Source of the DNA: Flavobacteriales bacterium
GTDB lineage: Bacteria > Bacteroidota > Bacteroidia > CAIKAF01
Direction of reading: 5' to 3'
DNA: 64,000 nt
Assembly: GCA_025055575.1 (NCBI GenBank)
Contig: JANWWP010000017.1
Location: forward strand, 1-64,000
Shown here: positions 26,023 to 35,182 of the stretch, one piece after another
Layout: each line of letters opens with the position of its first letter
Numbering within the stretch: position 1 is the first letter of the stretch
The notes under the pieces: model-generated
Seen by the model: only the letters and a program-made list of their open reading frames with translations
Told to the model about the DNA's origin: nothing
The model's database searches: none
Translations under genes and position numbers: made by a program

Positions 26023-26826
26023 TCATTTCTCTTTTTCTAACACCCACACATCCTGAAAAGCTACGGGATGGGATGGCGGTATTCCCCTCCAACTCCCCGG
26101 AACCGCCAGCCGCACCCGCCAACCGGCCGCGCGACAGGCTTCCTCCAGAAACTCCGGACTGTATGCAACATTGGCCCGCTGCACGTTCAGGTCCATCAAT
26201 CCATAATGCCCAAAATTGTGAGGAAATGAAAAGGATCCCCGCACTTCGGACTCCTTGCCCGTGAGCAGAAAAAATGTGGCCACAAAACGGCCTCCGGGCT
26301 TCATCACGCGGGCTGTCTCATGGAGGTATTGACGGGTTTCAGCAGGCAGCAAATGGGTGAAAACTGAGATGGCGCATCCAAAGTCAAAGGTGGCCGCATC
26401 ATAAGGAAACTTGAAACGATCGGCCGCCAGGCCATCAGCAGTGTACAAATCATTGTGCAACCGCACATGACGGAAATGAAATTGGGGATATCGTGATGTT
26501 ATATGCCTTTGGCACCAGCGTACGCCCATTTCCACCACATCAAAGCCTTCGTAGGGTCCCGAGAGAAACTGGGTCAGGGGCCGGGCAATACGCCCGATGC
26601 CGCTGCCCACATCCAAAAAATAATGGTGCGTCTGAAGCCCCTGATCCTGAAAAAATCGCAACCAATCCTCCCCCTGACGCACAAAATCGCCCCTGCCGGT
26701 ATACATGAGACGACGGGGCGGAACCATGGGCGGCGGAGGATGCAAGAGATCATAGGGTAGGTAGCGAAGCCAACGCGCAGCCAGGCGCCAGGCCGGAGAG
26801 AGCAGGTAATAGAGCCTGCGCCACAT
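26023..26826 (-). CDS. Class I SAM-dependent methyltransferase
   Basis: 267 aa from ATG 26826. SAM motif I is FLDVGSGIGR, followed by the acidic/aromatic GFDVVEMGVRWC; FDFGCAISVFTHL and RVMKPGGRFVATFF complete the methyltransferase pattern. The substrate is unknown, and there is no sterol-methyltransferase signature. The track start at 26880 is TTG; an exact TATTTTTG box ends 6 nt before ATG 26826, so the shorter form is preferred. The short N-terminal region (RRLYYLLSPAWRLAARWL) is hydrophobic and basic and may touch the membrane. Monocistronic by context. Confidence 0.83.
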   Translation of the reverse strand: MWRRLYYLLSPAWRLAARWLRYLPYDLLHPPPPMVPPRRLMYTGRGDFVRQGEDWLRFFQDQGLQTHHYFLDVGSGIGRIARPLTQFLSGPYEGFDVVEMGVRWCQRHITSRYPQFHFRHVRLHNDLYTADGLAADRFKFPYDAATFDFGCAISVFTHLLPAETRQYLHETARVMKPGGRFVATFFLLTGKESEVRGSFSFPHNFGHYGLMDLNVQRANVAYSPEFLEEACRAAGWRVRLAVPGSWRGIPPSHPVAFQDVWVLEKEK

Positions 26827-26832
26827 AGGCTG

Positions 26833-26840
26833 CAAAAATA
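26833..26840 (-). promoter_or_regulatory. -7 promoter box of the methyltransferase gene
   Basis: TATTTTTG on the minus strand, exact TAnnTTTG, 6 nt before ATG 26826; a near-leaderless transcript is implied. Confidence 0.4.
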
Positions 26841-26910
26841 GGACAACCCCAAGGCCCTTATTTTTTATGCCCTGATGCAAGGCTTAACCTTTTCTTAATA
26901 AATCGGCCCC

Positions 26911-26918
26911 TACATTTG
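26911..26918 (+). promoter_or_regulatory. -7 promoter box of the lamin-tail T9SS gene
   Basis: TACATTTG, exact TAnnTTTG. Its last three bases are the TTG used as start in the track ORF (26916); the ATG at 26934 is 15 nt further on. Confidence 0.45.
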
Positions 26919-26933
26919 TCCATCCTTTTCAAA

Positions 26934-28220
26934 ATGCGCACTTTAAAAATTGTTTCCTGCATCGGGTTCACTGTACTTACAAGTTTTTCTGCCCATAGCC
27001 AGATTGCCATCAGCGAAATCAATTACAACTCCGATTCGCTGAACAGCCCGGGCGACTGGATTGAATTGTACAATTACTCCGGCAACTCCGTGGATTTGTC
27101 CAATTGGAAAATTATGGACAGCCAGCCTGTAAATGCCTTCACCATTCCAGGTGGCACCGTGATTCCGGCCAACGGGCGGCTGGTGCTGGCAGAAAACTTT
27201 ACCAAGTTTGACCAGCGTTTTCCGGGCATCCCCCGCATCGGACCCCTCAGCTTCGGCCTTGCAGGATCCGGAGAGCAGATCACACTGATGGACCAAAATG
27301 GTATTGTCAAAGTGCAACTGACCTACGATGACAGCCTTCCCTGGAGCAAATGCGCCGATGGCATGGGGCGTACACTGGAAATCATCAATCCCCAGGGCAA
27401 CGCCAACGACCCTTCCAACTGGCGCTGCGGTTGTGTGATGGGTTCTCCCAATGCAGCGTTTTCGCCCTGCACGAGCGAAGTGGTGATCGTTTCTGAAATC
27501 AACTATAATTCCGACTCGGTGGCCAATCCTGAAGATTGGTTTGAGCTTTGGAACACCAGCAACGGGGTGGTCAACATCAGTGGTTGGTATGTGCGGGATG
27601 ACAACAACAGCAACGTTTTTCAGTTCCCGGCCAACACCGTGCTCAATCCCCAAGCCCGCCTCGTGGTATTTCGGGATGCCGCGGCCTTCGCGGCCCAGCA
27701 TCCAAATGTCAGTAACAAAGTGGGGCCTTTTTCCTTTGGATTGAGCAATTCCGGAGATTGTATCCGTTTGTATGACAACCAGAACCGGATAAAATTCACA
27801 GTTTGTTACTCGGATAAATCTCCCTGGCCTGTGGAAGCCGATGGCGGGGGCTACACACTGGAGTTGGATACCCTATTTAATAACAGTAAAGATGTTTGCT
27901 CGCCCGCATCCTGGTTCGCGGGATGCAAGGGCGGCTCGCCGGGCAAGGCTTTTAGCCCTTGTAATGCCAGCCTACCTGAAGACCTCCTCGCAGGAATTTC
28001 TATTTTTCCCAACCCGGCTTCTGAAATTTTGTATTTTGAAACCGAAAAGCCTGTTGAGGAAATAACCCTGACCGACTTGAACGGGAAAATTTTAATGCGT
28101 TTTAACGGCCCACCCGACAATGGTTTTTTAAACTTAAGCCCGCTTCCTGGAGGGCTTTACATTCTTAAGATCCGCTTCCGGGAAGGCTTTGCTGCCCAAA
28201 GGCTGGCCATCGTCAGGTAG
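26934..28220 (+). CDS. T9SS cargo protein with two lamin-tail domains
   Basis: 428 aa from ATG 26934. The signal peptide (MRTLKIVSCIGFTVLTSFSAHS) is followed by two similar Ig-like lamin-tail domains. Each opens with a near-identical motif (IAISEINYNSDS... and IVSEINYNSDS...), continues through DWIELYN/DWFELWN and ends at a Cys-rich CGCVMGSP/AGCKGGSP stretch. A T9SS type-A sorting domain follows (IFPNPASEILYF...RLAIVR). LTD domains in bacterial surface proteins are usually non-catalytic binding or structural modules. The two copies look like an internal duplication of about 170 residues. Confidence 0.88.
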   Translation: MRTLKIVSCIGFTVLTSFSAHSQIAISEINYNSDSLNSPGDWIELYNYSGNSVDLSNWKIMDSQPVNAFTIPGGTVIPANGRLVLAENFTKFDQRFPGIPRIGPLSFGLAGSGEQITLMDQNGIVKVQLTYDDSLPWSKCADGMGRTLEIINPQGNANDPSNWRCGCVMGSPNAAFSPCTSEVVIVSEINYNSDSVANPEDWFELWNTSNGVVNISGWYVRDDNNSNVFQFPANTVLNPQARLVVFRDAAAFAAQHPNVSNKVGPFSFGLSNSGDCIRLYDNQNRIKFTVCYSDKSPWPVEADGGGYTLELDTLFNNSKDVCSPASWFAGCKGGSPGKAFSPCNASLPEDLLAGISIFPNPASEILYFETEKPVEEITLTDLNGKILMRFNGPPDNGFLNLSPLPGGLYILKIRFREGFAAQRLAIVR

Positions 28221-28235
28221 AAAGCGTCCATTTCA

Positions 28236-29576
28236 TTACAATAGTTCATTGGCCAAATTAGCCAGCATGCTGCGCTCTCCTTTCTCCAGAGTGATGTGGG
28301 CATGCAAGGCGTGGTGGTGAATTTTGTCAATGAGGTAACTAAGTCCGTTGCTTTCGGTGTCTAAGTAAGGCGTGTCAATCTGGAAAATGTCCCCGGTGAA
28401 AACAATTTTGGTACCTTCTCCGGCCCGTGTAATGATGGTTTTGATTTCGTGGGGCGTGAGATTCTGGGCTTCGTCCACGATGAAAAAAACATTGCTTAGG
28501 CTGCGGCCGCGTATGTAAGCCAGGGGCTGAATCACAAGTTTTTCAGTTTCCAGCATCTCATTGATTTTCCGGGCCTCTTTATCATTTTCCCCGTGGCGGC
28601 TTTGAATGTATTTCAAATTATCATACAGCGGCTCCATGTAGGGGTTGAGTTTGCTTTTTATGTCGCCGGGCAGGTATCCGATGTCCTTGTTGCTGAGAGG
28701 CACGATAGGACGGGCGAGGTAGATTTGCCAATAGTCCCGACGAAGTTCAAGAGCCGCGGCCAAGGCCAGTAATGTTTTGCCGGTGCCGGCCACCCCTTGG
28801 AGGGTCACCAGCCGCACCTGGGGATTCAACAGAGCGTGGAGGGCAAAAACCTGCTCTACATTGCGCGGCCGGATGCCATACGCTTCGCGCCGTTCCAGGC
28901 GCTCCACACGCTGCGTTTCGGGATTCATGTAAGCCAGGACGCTGCTGTTTTCGCTGGTGATCAAATAGTAGTGGTTGGGGAAGCGGGGAACGTCTTCAGG
29001 CAAGTCAGACAGAGCACAAAATCCTTTTTGATAAATCGCTTCAATGAGGTCGGGTTTGGCCACCCGGATTTCACTTTTACCTGTGTACAATGCAGAGATA
29101 TCGCGTACCTTACCTGTCTCAAAATCTTCGGCCTCAATGAGCAGACTTTTGGCTTTAATGCGCAGATTGATATCTTTTGTCACCAACACCACGCGCCGGT
29201 TAGGATATTGGTTTTTTAAGGCCAGTGCGGCATTCAGAATTTTGTGGTCAGGCTTGGCATCTCCAAATATTTCGCAGGCATCCGGATGGGCGTGTTCATC
29301 CATCACCACGCGGAAGTAGCCTTTGTCCGAACCGTTGATGGGAATCCAATCATTGAAGGTGGTCCCTTCGCTGTAATCATCCATCATTCGGATAAATTGC
29401 CGCGCCTCAAAATTTTTGGTATCATTCCCTTTTTTGAAATTGTCCAGCTCTTCCAGCACGCTGATGGGAATGGCCACATCATGTTCTTCAAAACAGTTGA
29501 TGGCGTTGTGATTGAAAAGGATTACAGAGGTGTCCAGAATAAAAATTTTTTTTTCTTTCCTTCTGCGGGGCGTCAT
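28236..29576 (-). CDS. PIN domain - PhoH-family ATPase
   Basis: 446 aa. N-terminal PIN nuclease domain (FILDTSVILFNHNAI; VLEELDNFKKG; LVTKDINLRIKA supply the acidic residues), then a PhoH-like RecA-fold ATPase with Walker A GVAGTGKTLLALA (~265-277), Walker B FFIVDEAQNL and the GDIFQIDTPYL motif. This PhoH2/YlaK architecture is thought to couple RNA unwinding to RNA cleavage. Apparently single gene; convergent with the lamin-tail gene with only 15 bp between them. Confidence 0.92.
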   Translation of the reverse strand: MTPRRRKEKKIFILDTSVILFNHNAINCFEEHDVAIPISVLEELDNFKKGNDTKNFEARQFIRMMDDYSEGTTFNDWIPINGSDKGYFRVVMDEHAHPDACEIFGDAKPDHKILNAALALKNQYPNRRVVLVTKDINLRIKAKSLLIEAEDFETGKVRDISALYTGKSEIRVAKPDLIEAIYQKGFCALSDLPEDVPRFPNHYYLITSENSSVLAYMNPETQRVERLERREAYGIRPRNVEQVFALHALLNPQVRLVTLQGVAGTGKTLLALAAALELRRDYWQIYLARPIVPLSNKDIGYLPGDIKSKLNPYMEPLYDNLKYIQSRHGENDKEARKINEMLETEKLVIQPLAYIRGRSLSNVFFIVDEAQNLTPHEIKTIITRAGEGTKIVFTGDIFQIDTPYLDTESNGLSYLIDKIHHHALHAHITLEKGERSMLANLANELL

Positions 29577-29663
29577 AAGATAGGATGGTTTCTAAAATCC
29601 CGAAATAAAGTTACCCGATCCACTCACTGGACGTATGCAGAAAACCGAAATTTTTTACCGTAA

Positions 29664-30320
29664 TTACAAACAAGTCTCCCGCCCTGTTATCCAAGCCTCA
29701 GCGGTTTGTTGGAAAAAATCCAAAACGGTTTCCCGACCGGACTTCTCTAAGATAGAGACGGAAAGAACCACAGGTACTTTTTCCAGAAAATGCCCAAGCT
29801 CCTGAAGGCGTTTTTGAACGATATGTCGGGCACTGCTGCGCGGAAGTTTATCACACTTGGTGAAAATGAGCACCCAGGGAAGACCCGATTGCTCCAAGTT
29901 CTGCATCACAGCCAGATCCGAACGCTGCCAAGGCACGGACACATCCACCAAAAGACACACCAAAGCTAAATTGGGCCTGTGCCTGAGGTAGGCGTTGAGA
30001 TGACTCTGCCAGGCTTCCCTTTCTTTTTGGCCCGCGCGCGCATACCCATATCCGGGGACATCCGTAAAGTACCATTTTTGAGAAACCTCAAAGTGGTTGA
30101 TGGTGCGCGTTTTACCAGGCCGAGCCGATGTGTGGGCTAGATGCTTGCGCCCGGTCAAAAAATTCAGCAAGGAGGATTTGCCGACATTGCTACGGCCCAG
30201 GAACACAAACTCCGGTTTGTCGGGCGGAGGAGCCTCCGTGTAGCTGAGACTGCTTTTTAGAAAGCGGGCATCCAACGGAAGAGGCCAGCGGCTCAGTTGG
30301 GCACGGGATTGCGCAACCAT
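29664..30320 (-). CDS. engB: Ribosome biogenesis GTPase EngB (YsxC/YihA)
   Basis: 218 aa. G1 GRSNVGKSS, a Thr switch in SARPGKTRTINHF, G3 DVPGYGYAR, G4 TKCDK and G5 SVSILEKSG are all present, in the usual ~200-aa EngB size. Involved in assembly of the large ribosomal subunit. Its ATG lies 28 bp inside the 3' end of the upstream alpha/beta hydrolase gene, so translation is probably coupled. Confidence 0.94.
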   Translation of the reverse strand: MVAQSRAQLSRWPLPLDARFLKSSLSYTEAPPPDKPEFVFLGRSNVGKSSLLNFLTGRKHLAHTSARPGKTRTINHFEVSQKWYFTDVPGYGYARAGQKEREAWQSHLNAYLRHRPNLALVCLLVDVSVPWQRSDLAVMQNLEQSGLPWVLIFTKCDKLPRSSARHIVQKRLQELGHFLEKVPVVLSVSILEKSGRETVLDFFQQTAEAWITGRETCL

Positions 30321-31057
30321 CCCTCCAACAGCCTGTTAAAAGTTTCGGGATGCTCCATCATGGGCGCATGCCCGCATTTATCAATCCAAAACAAAGCCGA
30401 GTTGCGAAGGCGCTGATGAAATTCCTCGGCCACTTCCGGAGGGGTAATAATGTCGTTTCGGCCCCAAATAAGACAAGTGGGTGTTTGAATGACGTGCAAC
30501 TCATCGGCCATGTTGTGGCGAATGGCGGACTTGGCAATGGAAATGATACGAACCAGCTTGCTTCGGTCATTGATAATTTCAAACACCTCGTCCACGAGTT
30601 CCTTCGTGGCAATGGCAGGATCATAAAATGTGATTTCTACTTTCTTCTTGATGAATTCATAATCTCCCCGTTTGGGATAAGAACCTCCGAAAGCATTTTC
30701 ATAAAGACCTGAAGATCCTGTGAGAATCAAATGTTTTAAGAGGGGCTGATGGTTCACGGCATACACCAAAGCCACGTGACCGCCCAAAGAGTTCCCCAGC
30801 ATGGACACCTGCTCATAGCCTTTAAACTCTATAAAATCACGGATATATCGATATAACGGTTTCACTCCGGCATCCAGAATGTTGATCTCAAAAATGGGCA
30901 TGAGCGGAATCACCACTCTGTAGTCTTTTTTAAAATGCTCCACCACCCCTGAAAAATTACTCAGGGCGCCCATGAGACCATGCAACAACATAAGAACGGG
31001 GCCCTCGCCCTCCTCAAAATACGCAAAACCGTTTTCCCGTATCACCCTATCTTCCAT
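30293..31057 (-). CDS. Alpha/beta hydrolase
   Basis: 254 aa. Oxyanion-hole segment LLHGLMGALSNF, nucleophile elbow GNSLGGH (Ser near residue 90), acid Asp in IWGRNDIITPP and catalytic His in CGHAPMMEHP. Resembles the MhpC/haloperoxidase-like esterases; substrate unknown. Upstream partner of engB, with overlapping coding ends, and preceded by an exact -7 box. Confidence 0.87.
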   Translation of the reverse strand: MEDRVIRENGFAYFEEGEGPVLMLLHGLMGALSNFSGVVEHFKKDYRVVIPLMPIFEINILDAGVKPLYRYIRDFIEFKGYEQVSMLGNSLGGHVALVYAVNHQPLLKHLILTGSSGLYENAFGGSYPKRGDYEFIKKKVEITFYDPAIATKELVDEVFEIINDRSKLVRIISIAKSAIRHNMADELHVIQTPTCLIWGRNDIITPPEVAEEFHQRLRNSALFWIDKCGHAPMMEHPETFNRLLEGWLRNPVPN

Positions 31058-31073
31058 GCCTCAATTTGGGAAC

Positions 31074-31081
31074 CAAAAGTA
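31074..31081 (-). promoter_or_regulatory. -7 promoter box of hydrolase-engB operon
   Basis: TACTTTTG on the minus strand, exact TAnnTTTG, 16 nt before ATG 31057. Confidence 0.4.
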
Positions 31082-31136
31082 AAAATTAATTCCCACCCGC
31101 TTGTTCCCCCCTCGAAGTGGGCAACAGGACAAAATC

Positions 31137-31628
31137 CTAGTAGAGGCCGCAATAACCGACAAAAGGTATAACCCGGCTCAGTCCTTTGGCATCGAGAATT
31201 TGAATGGAGCCCGACTTCCGGAAACGATTCGAACCCAAACTGCCTTCTTCACGGATTTTCAAAGCCATGGAATATTCGCTGTTTTGATACTTTTCTTCCA
31301 CGTCGAATTCATTGAGATTCGAGGAACCCGTTTTGTACATTAAGGAGAAGGCATTATTTAAACGAATGACGGCTATTTTGTCCATATCGCTCACAAATAT
31401 GAATTGTTTGTTTGCGAGGCCCGAGGAGTCCCGGGCAAAAAAACATCCACAGCCCCGGATGTCGAAAGGTATTTCAGAAAAAGTTTGAGGTTCAAGAAGG
31501 TCCTCTCTTTGAGGTGTAAGTTGGCTTCCACTCACCGAACTTGTGAGCCCCCCCTCATTGCATCCCATCAAAAATAGGGAAACAAAAGTGAGCCAACAAG
31601 AGCCGGCTGAAACGGAAAGAGGAGCCAT
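31137..31628 (-). CDS. Hypothetical lipoprotein
   Basis: 163 aa from ATG 31628, chosen because it begins a lipoprotein signal peptide (MAPLSVSAGSCWLTFVSLFLMGC; lipobox LMGC). The mature part contains an RGCGCFFARDSS Cys cluster and a beta-rich stretch (KQFIFVSDMDKIAVIRLNN). No family was recognised. Likely membrane-anchored in the cell envelope. Stands alone between divergent and same-strand neighbours; no promoter box was identified. Confidence 0.6.
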   Translation of the reverse strand: MAPLSVSAGSCWLTFVSLFLMGCNEGGLTSSVSGSQLTPQREDLLEPQTFSEIPFDIRGCGCFFARDSSGLANKQFIFVSDMDKIAVIRLNNAFSLMYKTGSSNLNEFDVEEKYQNSEYSMALKIREEGSLGSNRFRKSGSIQILDAKGLSRVIPFVGYCGLY

Positions 31629-31760
31629 AATGGACGTTTTGGGCGAAATGCTCTGCAAGTATAATATTTTTTTTAATACATGCAAATTCTTGTAACCTAA
31701 TCTTGGGGAAAATGTTTTTGTTTTAGATTAAAAGCTTAACTTTCTCTCTTTTGGTCACAT

Positions 31761-31768
31761 TAACTTTG
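31761..31768 (+). promoter_or_regulatory. -7 promoter box of the carboxypeptidase gene
   Basis: TAACTTTG, exact TAnnTTTG, ending 7 nt before ATG 31776; near-leaderless transcript implied. Confidence 0.42.
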
Positions 31769-31775
31769 AAACAAA

Positions 31776-34130
31776 ATGAACATGAGAATAATTGAGAATT
31801 TTCTGGCTTTAACTTTTATTTGTATTAAAATATTATCTGCCCAGGTTTCGAAATATGATCTCATGCGTATCCGCCTGTCCGCGGATAGTTGGGAGGTTAT
31901 TTCCGGGTCAGGGCTTTTGGATTGCGGGGTCCACGTGAAGCCCGGTTGTTGTCTCATAGGAGACTTTCCTGAAACTGTGGCAGGAGAATTAAATCCCTTG
32001 GATTTCGAGATCCTTAAACGTCCGGCCATCGCTTTGGAAAAGTCCGGCTCAGGAGCTTGTGAGAAGGGGACGTTCCCTTCCGTTCAGAATTTTCAACTGG
32101 GCAGTATGGGTGGTTTTTACCGGCTGGCAGAGGTGGACAGCGAGATGGCCCGAATGCGTCAATTGTTTCCCCAATATGTATCTCAAAAATACACGATACC
32201 CGGCCTCACCACACATCAGGGCCGGCCCTTGTCCTATTACAGAATTTCGGACAATCCGCACCTCAACGAACAAGAACCGGCTATATTCTATGGGGCTGCC
32301 ATCCACGCCAGGGAACCCATTTCGGTATCCAACCTCATCTATTTCCTTTGGTTTTTGCTTGAAAATGCCGCTCAAAGGCCGGACTTGCAATTTTTAATTG
32401 AAAACTCTGAGTTGTACGTGATGCCCATGATCAACCCGGACGGCTATTATTATAACGAAACTACAGCGCCAAACGGCGGGGGCAACTGGCGAAAAAATAT
32501 GCGCAACAACGGCGATGGCACATGGGGCGTGGACTTAAACCGCAACTTTCCGTTTGCCTGGGGTTGGGATGATTTGGGCAGCAGTCCGGATCCGGCTTCT
32601 TTCACCTACCGCGGCCCCTCGCCGGCATCAGAACCGGAAGTTCAGGCTGTGATTTGGCTGGCCAATCAGGAAAAATTCAAATTCAGCTTGATGCACCATT
32701 CTTATGGAAATTTTCTGATCCATCCCTGGAATTACATCCCCCAGGCAGCCCCAGACTCCCTGATTTTCCGGTCGGCCGGGCACTATTTGACTCTAGAAAA
32801 TAATTTTTTATCTGGCACCTGCCAGGAAACGGTAGGATATTTAGCCAATGGAGGTTCGGACGATTATCTGTACGGGGATACCTCGGCGCCCAAAGGTCGG
32901 ATCCATGCCTTTACTCCGGAAACAGGCACCTATTACGATGGCTTTTGGCCTATGCAGGAACGCATCATCCCGCTGTGCCACCGGAATTTATGGATGAATC
33001 TGGCCCCTCTTTATCTCCTTTTTCCGACGCTCCAGCACAATCTGACGCCGCCGGTCATTTTGCCTAGCGGCCAGGAACACGTACTGCGCTTTCAATGGCA
33101 ACGCGTTTCCGATACCAACGCCGTGTTTTTGCGGAGTGTTCAAAGTCTGAGTCCTTACATCCAAATACCCGCTTCCCTTGCCCAGCGTCAAATTTTTTAT
33201 CCGGCGGCCTTTACCGCCCTGGACGACTCCCTCGTTTTAAACGTTTTGTCGGGCGCCCCGCAAGGCACCTCCGCACGCGTTGTACTTTCATGGCACAATG
33301 GAGTTTTCGAACGCACAGATACTTTATCTTTTATTCTTGGCGTGCCGGAAACGATTTTTTACACTGCCTGCGACAATAATTCGCCCGAAACCTTCACCGC
33401 CCAGGGCTGGGGATTTTCTTCTCAGTCGTATATAAGCCCCCCGGCTTCGATCACGGACTCGCCTTTCGGAAATTATCCACCCAATGCAGAACAAACCCTT
33501 ATTTTTAACAAAGTCATCAATCTGGCGGATGCGCTGGCAGCAGAACTCCGCTTCAGAGCCCGATGGGAAACGGAAAAATCCTATGATATTGTAGTTCCCT
33601 TTGCCCGGATATTCTTGGGGGATGAGGTGCCATTGTGCGGTCAGTATACCTTTCCTGTATTTTCAGCCCCGCCCTCTGGCCCTGCCTCAGAACAACCGGC
33701 TTACGATGGTATGAGCGCAGGGTGGATCGAGGAACATATTTCGCTCGCAGGTCTGCTGGGAGAAAAATTCCAACTGGGCTTTCGGCTGTATTCAGACAGC
33801 TATGTAGAGAAAGACGGTTTTTACCTGGATGATGTTCAGATTATCAAAATTGGTCCTTCCTCGGCCGTAGTTCCAGCTGTAGAAACTTCCGGTGAAAAGC
33901 CTTTAATAATTGTACATAAGCCCGGTCAGGAACAGCTTTTAATTCATATTCAAAATGTTCCTGAGGATGCCTACATTTACATATACAATATAGCCGGCAC
34001 CCTGATGTGGTCAAAAAAAATTTATAAAGAGGAAAGAAACATTAACATTAATTTGAACAGCTGGCCTTCAGGCGTTTACATGGTACGTCTCAACGAATGG
34101 TGTGAAAGGTTTATTGTGAAAAAAGATTGA
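31776..34130 (+). CDS. Secreted M14 zinc carboxypeptidase with T9SS sorting domain
   Basis: 784 aa. Signal peptide (~1-22), propeptide-like region, then the M14 peptidase domain (~115-420): zinc ligands His177 and Glu180 in IHAREP and His308 in LMHHSYGN, substrate-binding NRNF (255-258), and the catalytic Glu in FTPETGTYYDG. INPDGYYYNET is a family hallmark. A long beta-rich region follows (~430-700), with a MAM-like adhesive section (AELRFRARWE...GFYLDDVQI), and a T9SS type-A sorting domain ends the protein. Predicted to remove C-terminal amino acids from peptides outside the cell. The active-site set is complete. Confidence 0.92.
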   Translation: MNMRIIENFLALTFICIKILSAQVSKYDLMRIRLSADSWEVISGSGLLDCGVHVKPGCCLIGDFPETVAGELNPLDFEILKRPAIALEKSGSGACEKGTFPSVQNFQLGSMGGFYRLAEVDSEMARMRQLFPQYVSQKYTIPGLTTHQGRPLSYYRISDNPHLNEQEPAIFYGAAIHAREPISVSNLIYFLWFLLENAAQRPDLQFLIENSELYVMPMINPDGYYYNETTAPNGGGNWRKNMRNNGDGTWGVDLNRNFPFAWGWDDLGSSPDPASFTYRGPSPASEPEVQAVIWLANQEKFKFSLMHHSYGNFLIHPWNYIPQAAPDSLIFRSAGHYLTLENNFLSGTCQETVGYLANGGSDDYLYGDTSAPKGRIHAFTPETGTYYDGFWPMQERIIPLCHRNLWMNLAPLYLLFPTLQHNLTPPVILPSGQEHVLRFQWQRVSDTNAVFLRSVQSLSPYIQIPASLAQRQIFYPAAFTALDDSLVLNVLSGAPQGTSARVVLSWHNGVFERTDTLSFILGVPETIFYTACDNNSPETFTAQGWGFSSQSYISPPASITDSPFGNYPPNAEQTLIFNKVINLADALAAELRFRARWETEKSYDIVVPFARIFLGDEVPLCGQYTFPVFSAPPSGPASEQPAYDGMSAGWIEEHISLAGLLGEKFQLGFRLYSDSYVEKDGFYLDDVQIIKIGPSSAVVPAVETSGEKPLIIVHKPGQEQLLIHIQNVPEDAYIYIYNIAGTLMWSKKIYKEERNININLNSWPSGVYMVRLNEWCERFIVKKD

Positions 34131-34157
34131 GCCGATCCTAAATTTAATATACATCAT

Positions 34158-34184
34158 GCCATAATTAAAAAATGGAATTATGGC
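34158..34184. terminator. Inverted repeat between convergent genes
   Basis: GCCATAATT pairs with AATTATGGC in a perfect 9-bp stem. It overlaps the stop codon of the glycosyltransferase gene. It lacks a clean U-tract, so termination activity is uncertain; positions approximate to one base. Confidence 0.35.
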
Positions 34185-35182
34185 CCGTATATCAGTTTTT
34201 CAGCTACGATTTCAGGAGCCACTTTCTCCATACATGAACAGGAGTGCGGGATGCATTTTTTAGAACAATCCAGCGCCCCGGTGAGCGCCAGCACGCGCGG
34301 GCCTATGGGGGCCCATCGGCCAGGATGCATGGGGCTGCGCGGCACAAACAGACCGATGGTATTTAATCCTAAAGCTGCCGCCACATGCAAAGGGCCTGTC
34401 GAGGGCGCTGCAATACTGTGGCAGGTGGCGATAAAACGTATGAATTCCTCCAGATTAAATTGCCCGCACACATTCAGAGCCTTTACGTTCCCGGATTCCC
34501 GGATAAGATATTCCGCTTCAGCTTGATGTTCTGAAAGTCCAGAAACAAATATTTCTGCATTTTTTAACGACCCGAGAATCCTGAGAAGGGAAATCCAATG
34601 CTTGCGGGGCCAAAGGGGTGCACTTTTGTTGCTGAAAGGATGAAGTAGTATGCGCAGCGAGCCGGCAGAATGAGAATTCCCATTCAGGGACCAGAGCTTT
34701 AATTGGGATAATTCATCCAGAGCGCAGGGCCACACACGCGGCAAAAATTTTTTAACCAGCACCAGGTTGAGTTGGGTCTCATGCCAAGGAGAATGCCGGC
34801 GAGAGAAAAAAATTCTTTCATTGGAATATAACCAGTGCCACCACCGGCCCGCTGTTCCTGTGCGCCGTCGAAAATTCAGTTTCAGAGCCATCCGGGCTTC
34901 TTCAGGCCGGCTGTAGAAAAAAACGATGTGACTGCGTTCTGTTTCCGGCCATGGCACACGGCCTTCCATAAAATCTTCAAGGGCCACCCAGGAATCCAAA
35001 AAAGTGCAACGCTGCACCAAAGGCTCCCATGACTTGCGACAAATAAAGCGAAGAGCCCAATCCGGATATGTGTGGTGTATCCAACGCAATGACCACAGGC
35101 TCACCATGACGTCGCCCATGTTGTCGCTGCGAAGAATGGTGAGCGAGGGCTGTGGAGATGGTTCTTCTGCCGATAATTTCAA
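34178..35182 (-). CDS. Glycosyltransferase family 9 (heptosyltransferase-like)
   Basis: 334 aa from TTG 35182, which overlaps the TGA of the cyanophycin synthetase gene by four bases (TTGA); the track start (35260) lies within that gene. LTILRSDNMGDVMVSLWSLRW is the GT9 N-terminal motif, and HPFSNKSAPLWPRKHW and the donor-site stretch APSTGPLHVAAALGLNTIGLF are clear. Expected to add heptose or a related sugar to LPS core or other surface glycan at the inner membrane. Its coupling to cphA is unusual and has no obvious functional reason. Confidence 0.87.
   Translation of the reverse strand: MKLSAEEPSPQPSLTILRSDNMGDVMVSLWSLRWIHHTYPDWALRFICRKSWEPLVQRCTFLDSWVALEDFMEGRVPWPETERSHIVFFYSRPEEARMALKLNFRRRTGTAGRWWHWLYSNERIFFSRRHSPWHETQLNLVLVKKFLPRVWPCALDELSQLKLWSLNGNSHSAGSLRILLHPFSNKSAPLWPRKHWISLLRILGSLKNAEIFVSGLSEHQAEAEYLIRESGNVKALNVCGQFNLEEFIRFIATCHSIAAPSTGPLHVAAALGLNTIGLFVPRSPMHPGRWAPIGPRVLALTGALDCSKKCIPHSCSCMEKVAPEIVAEKLIYGP

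Noticed and set aside
26023-26826. Sterol C-24 methyltransferase
   Set aside because: Only generic SAM motifs are visible; the sterol-methyltransferase signatures are absent and the gene is 20 kb from the sterol module.
26943-27701. 252-aa minus-strand ORF
   Set aside because: Antisense to the lamin-tail gene, whose repeats and sorting domain are clear.
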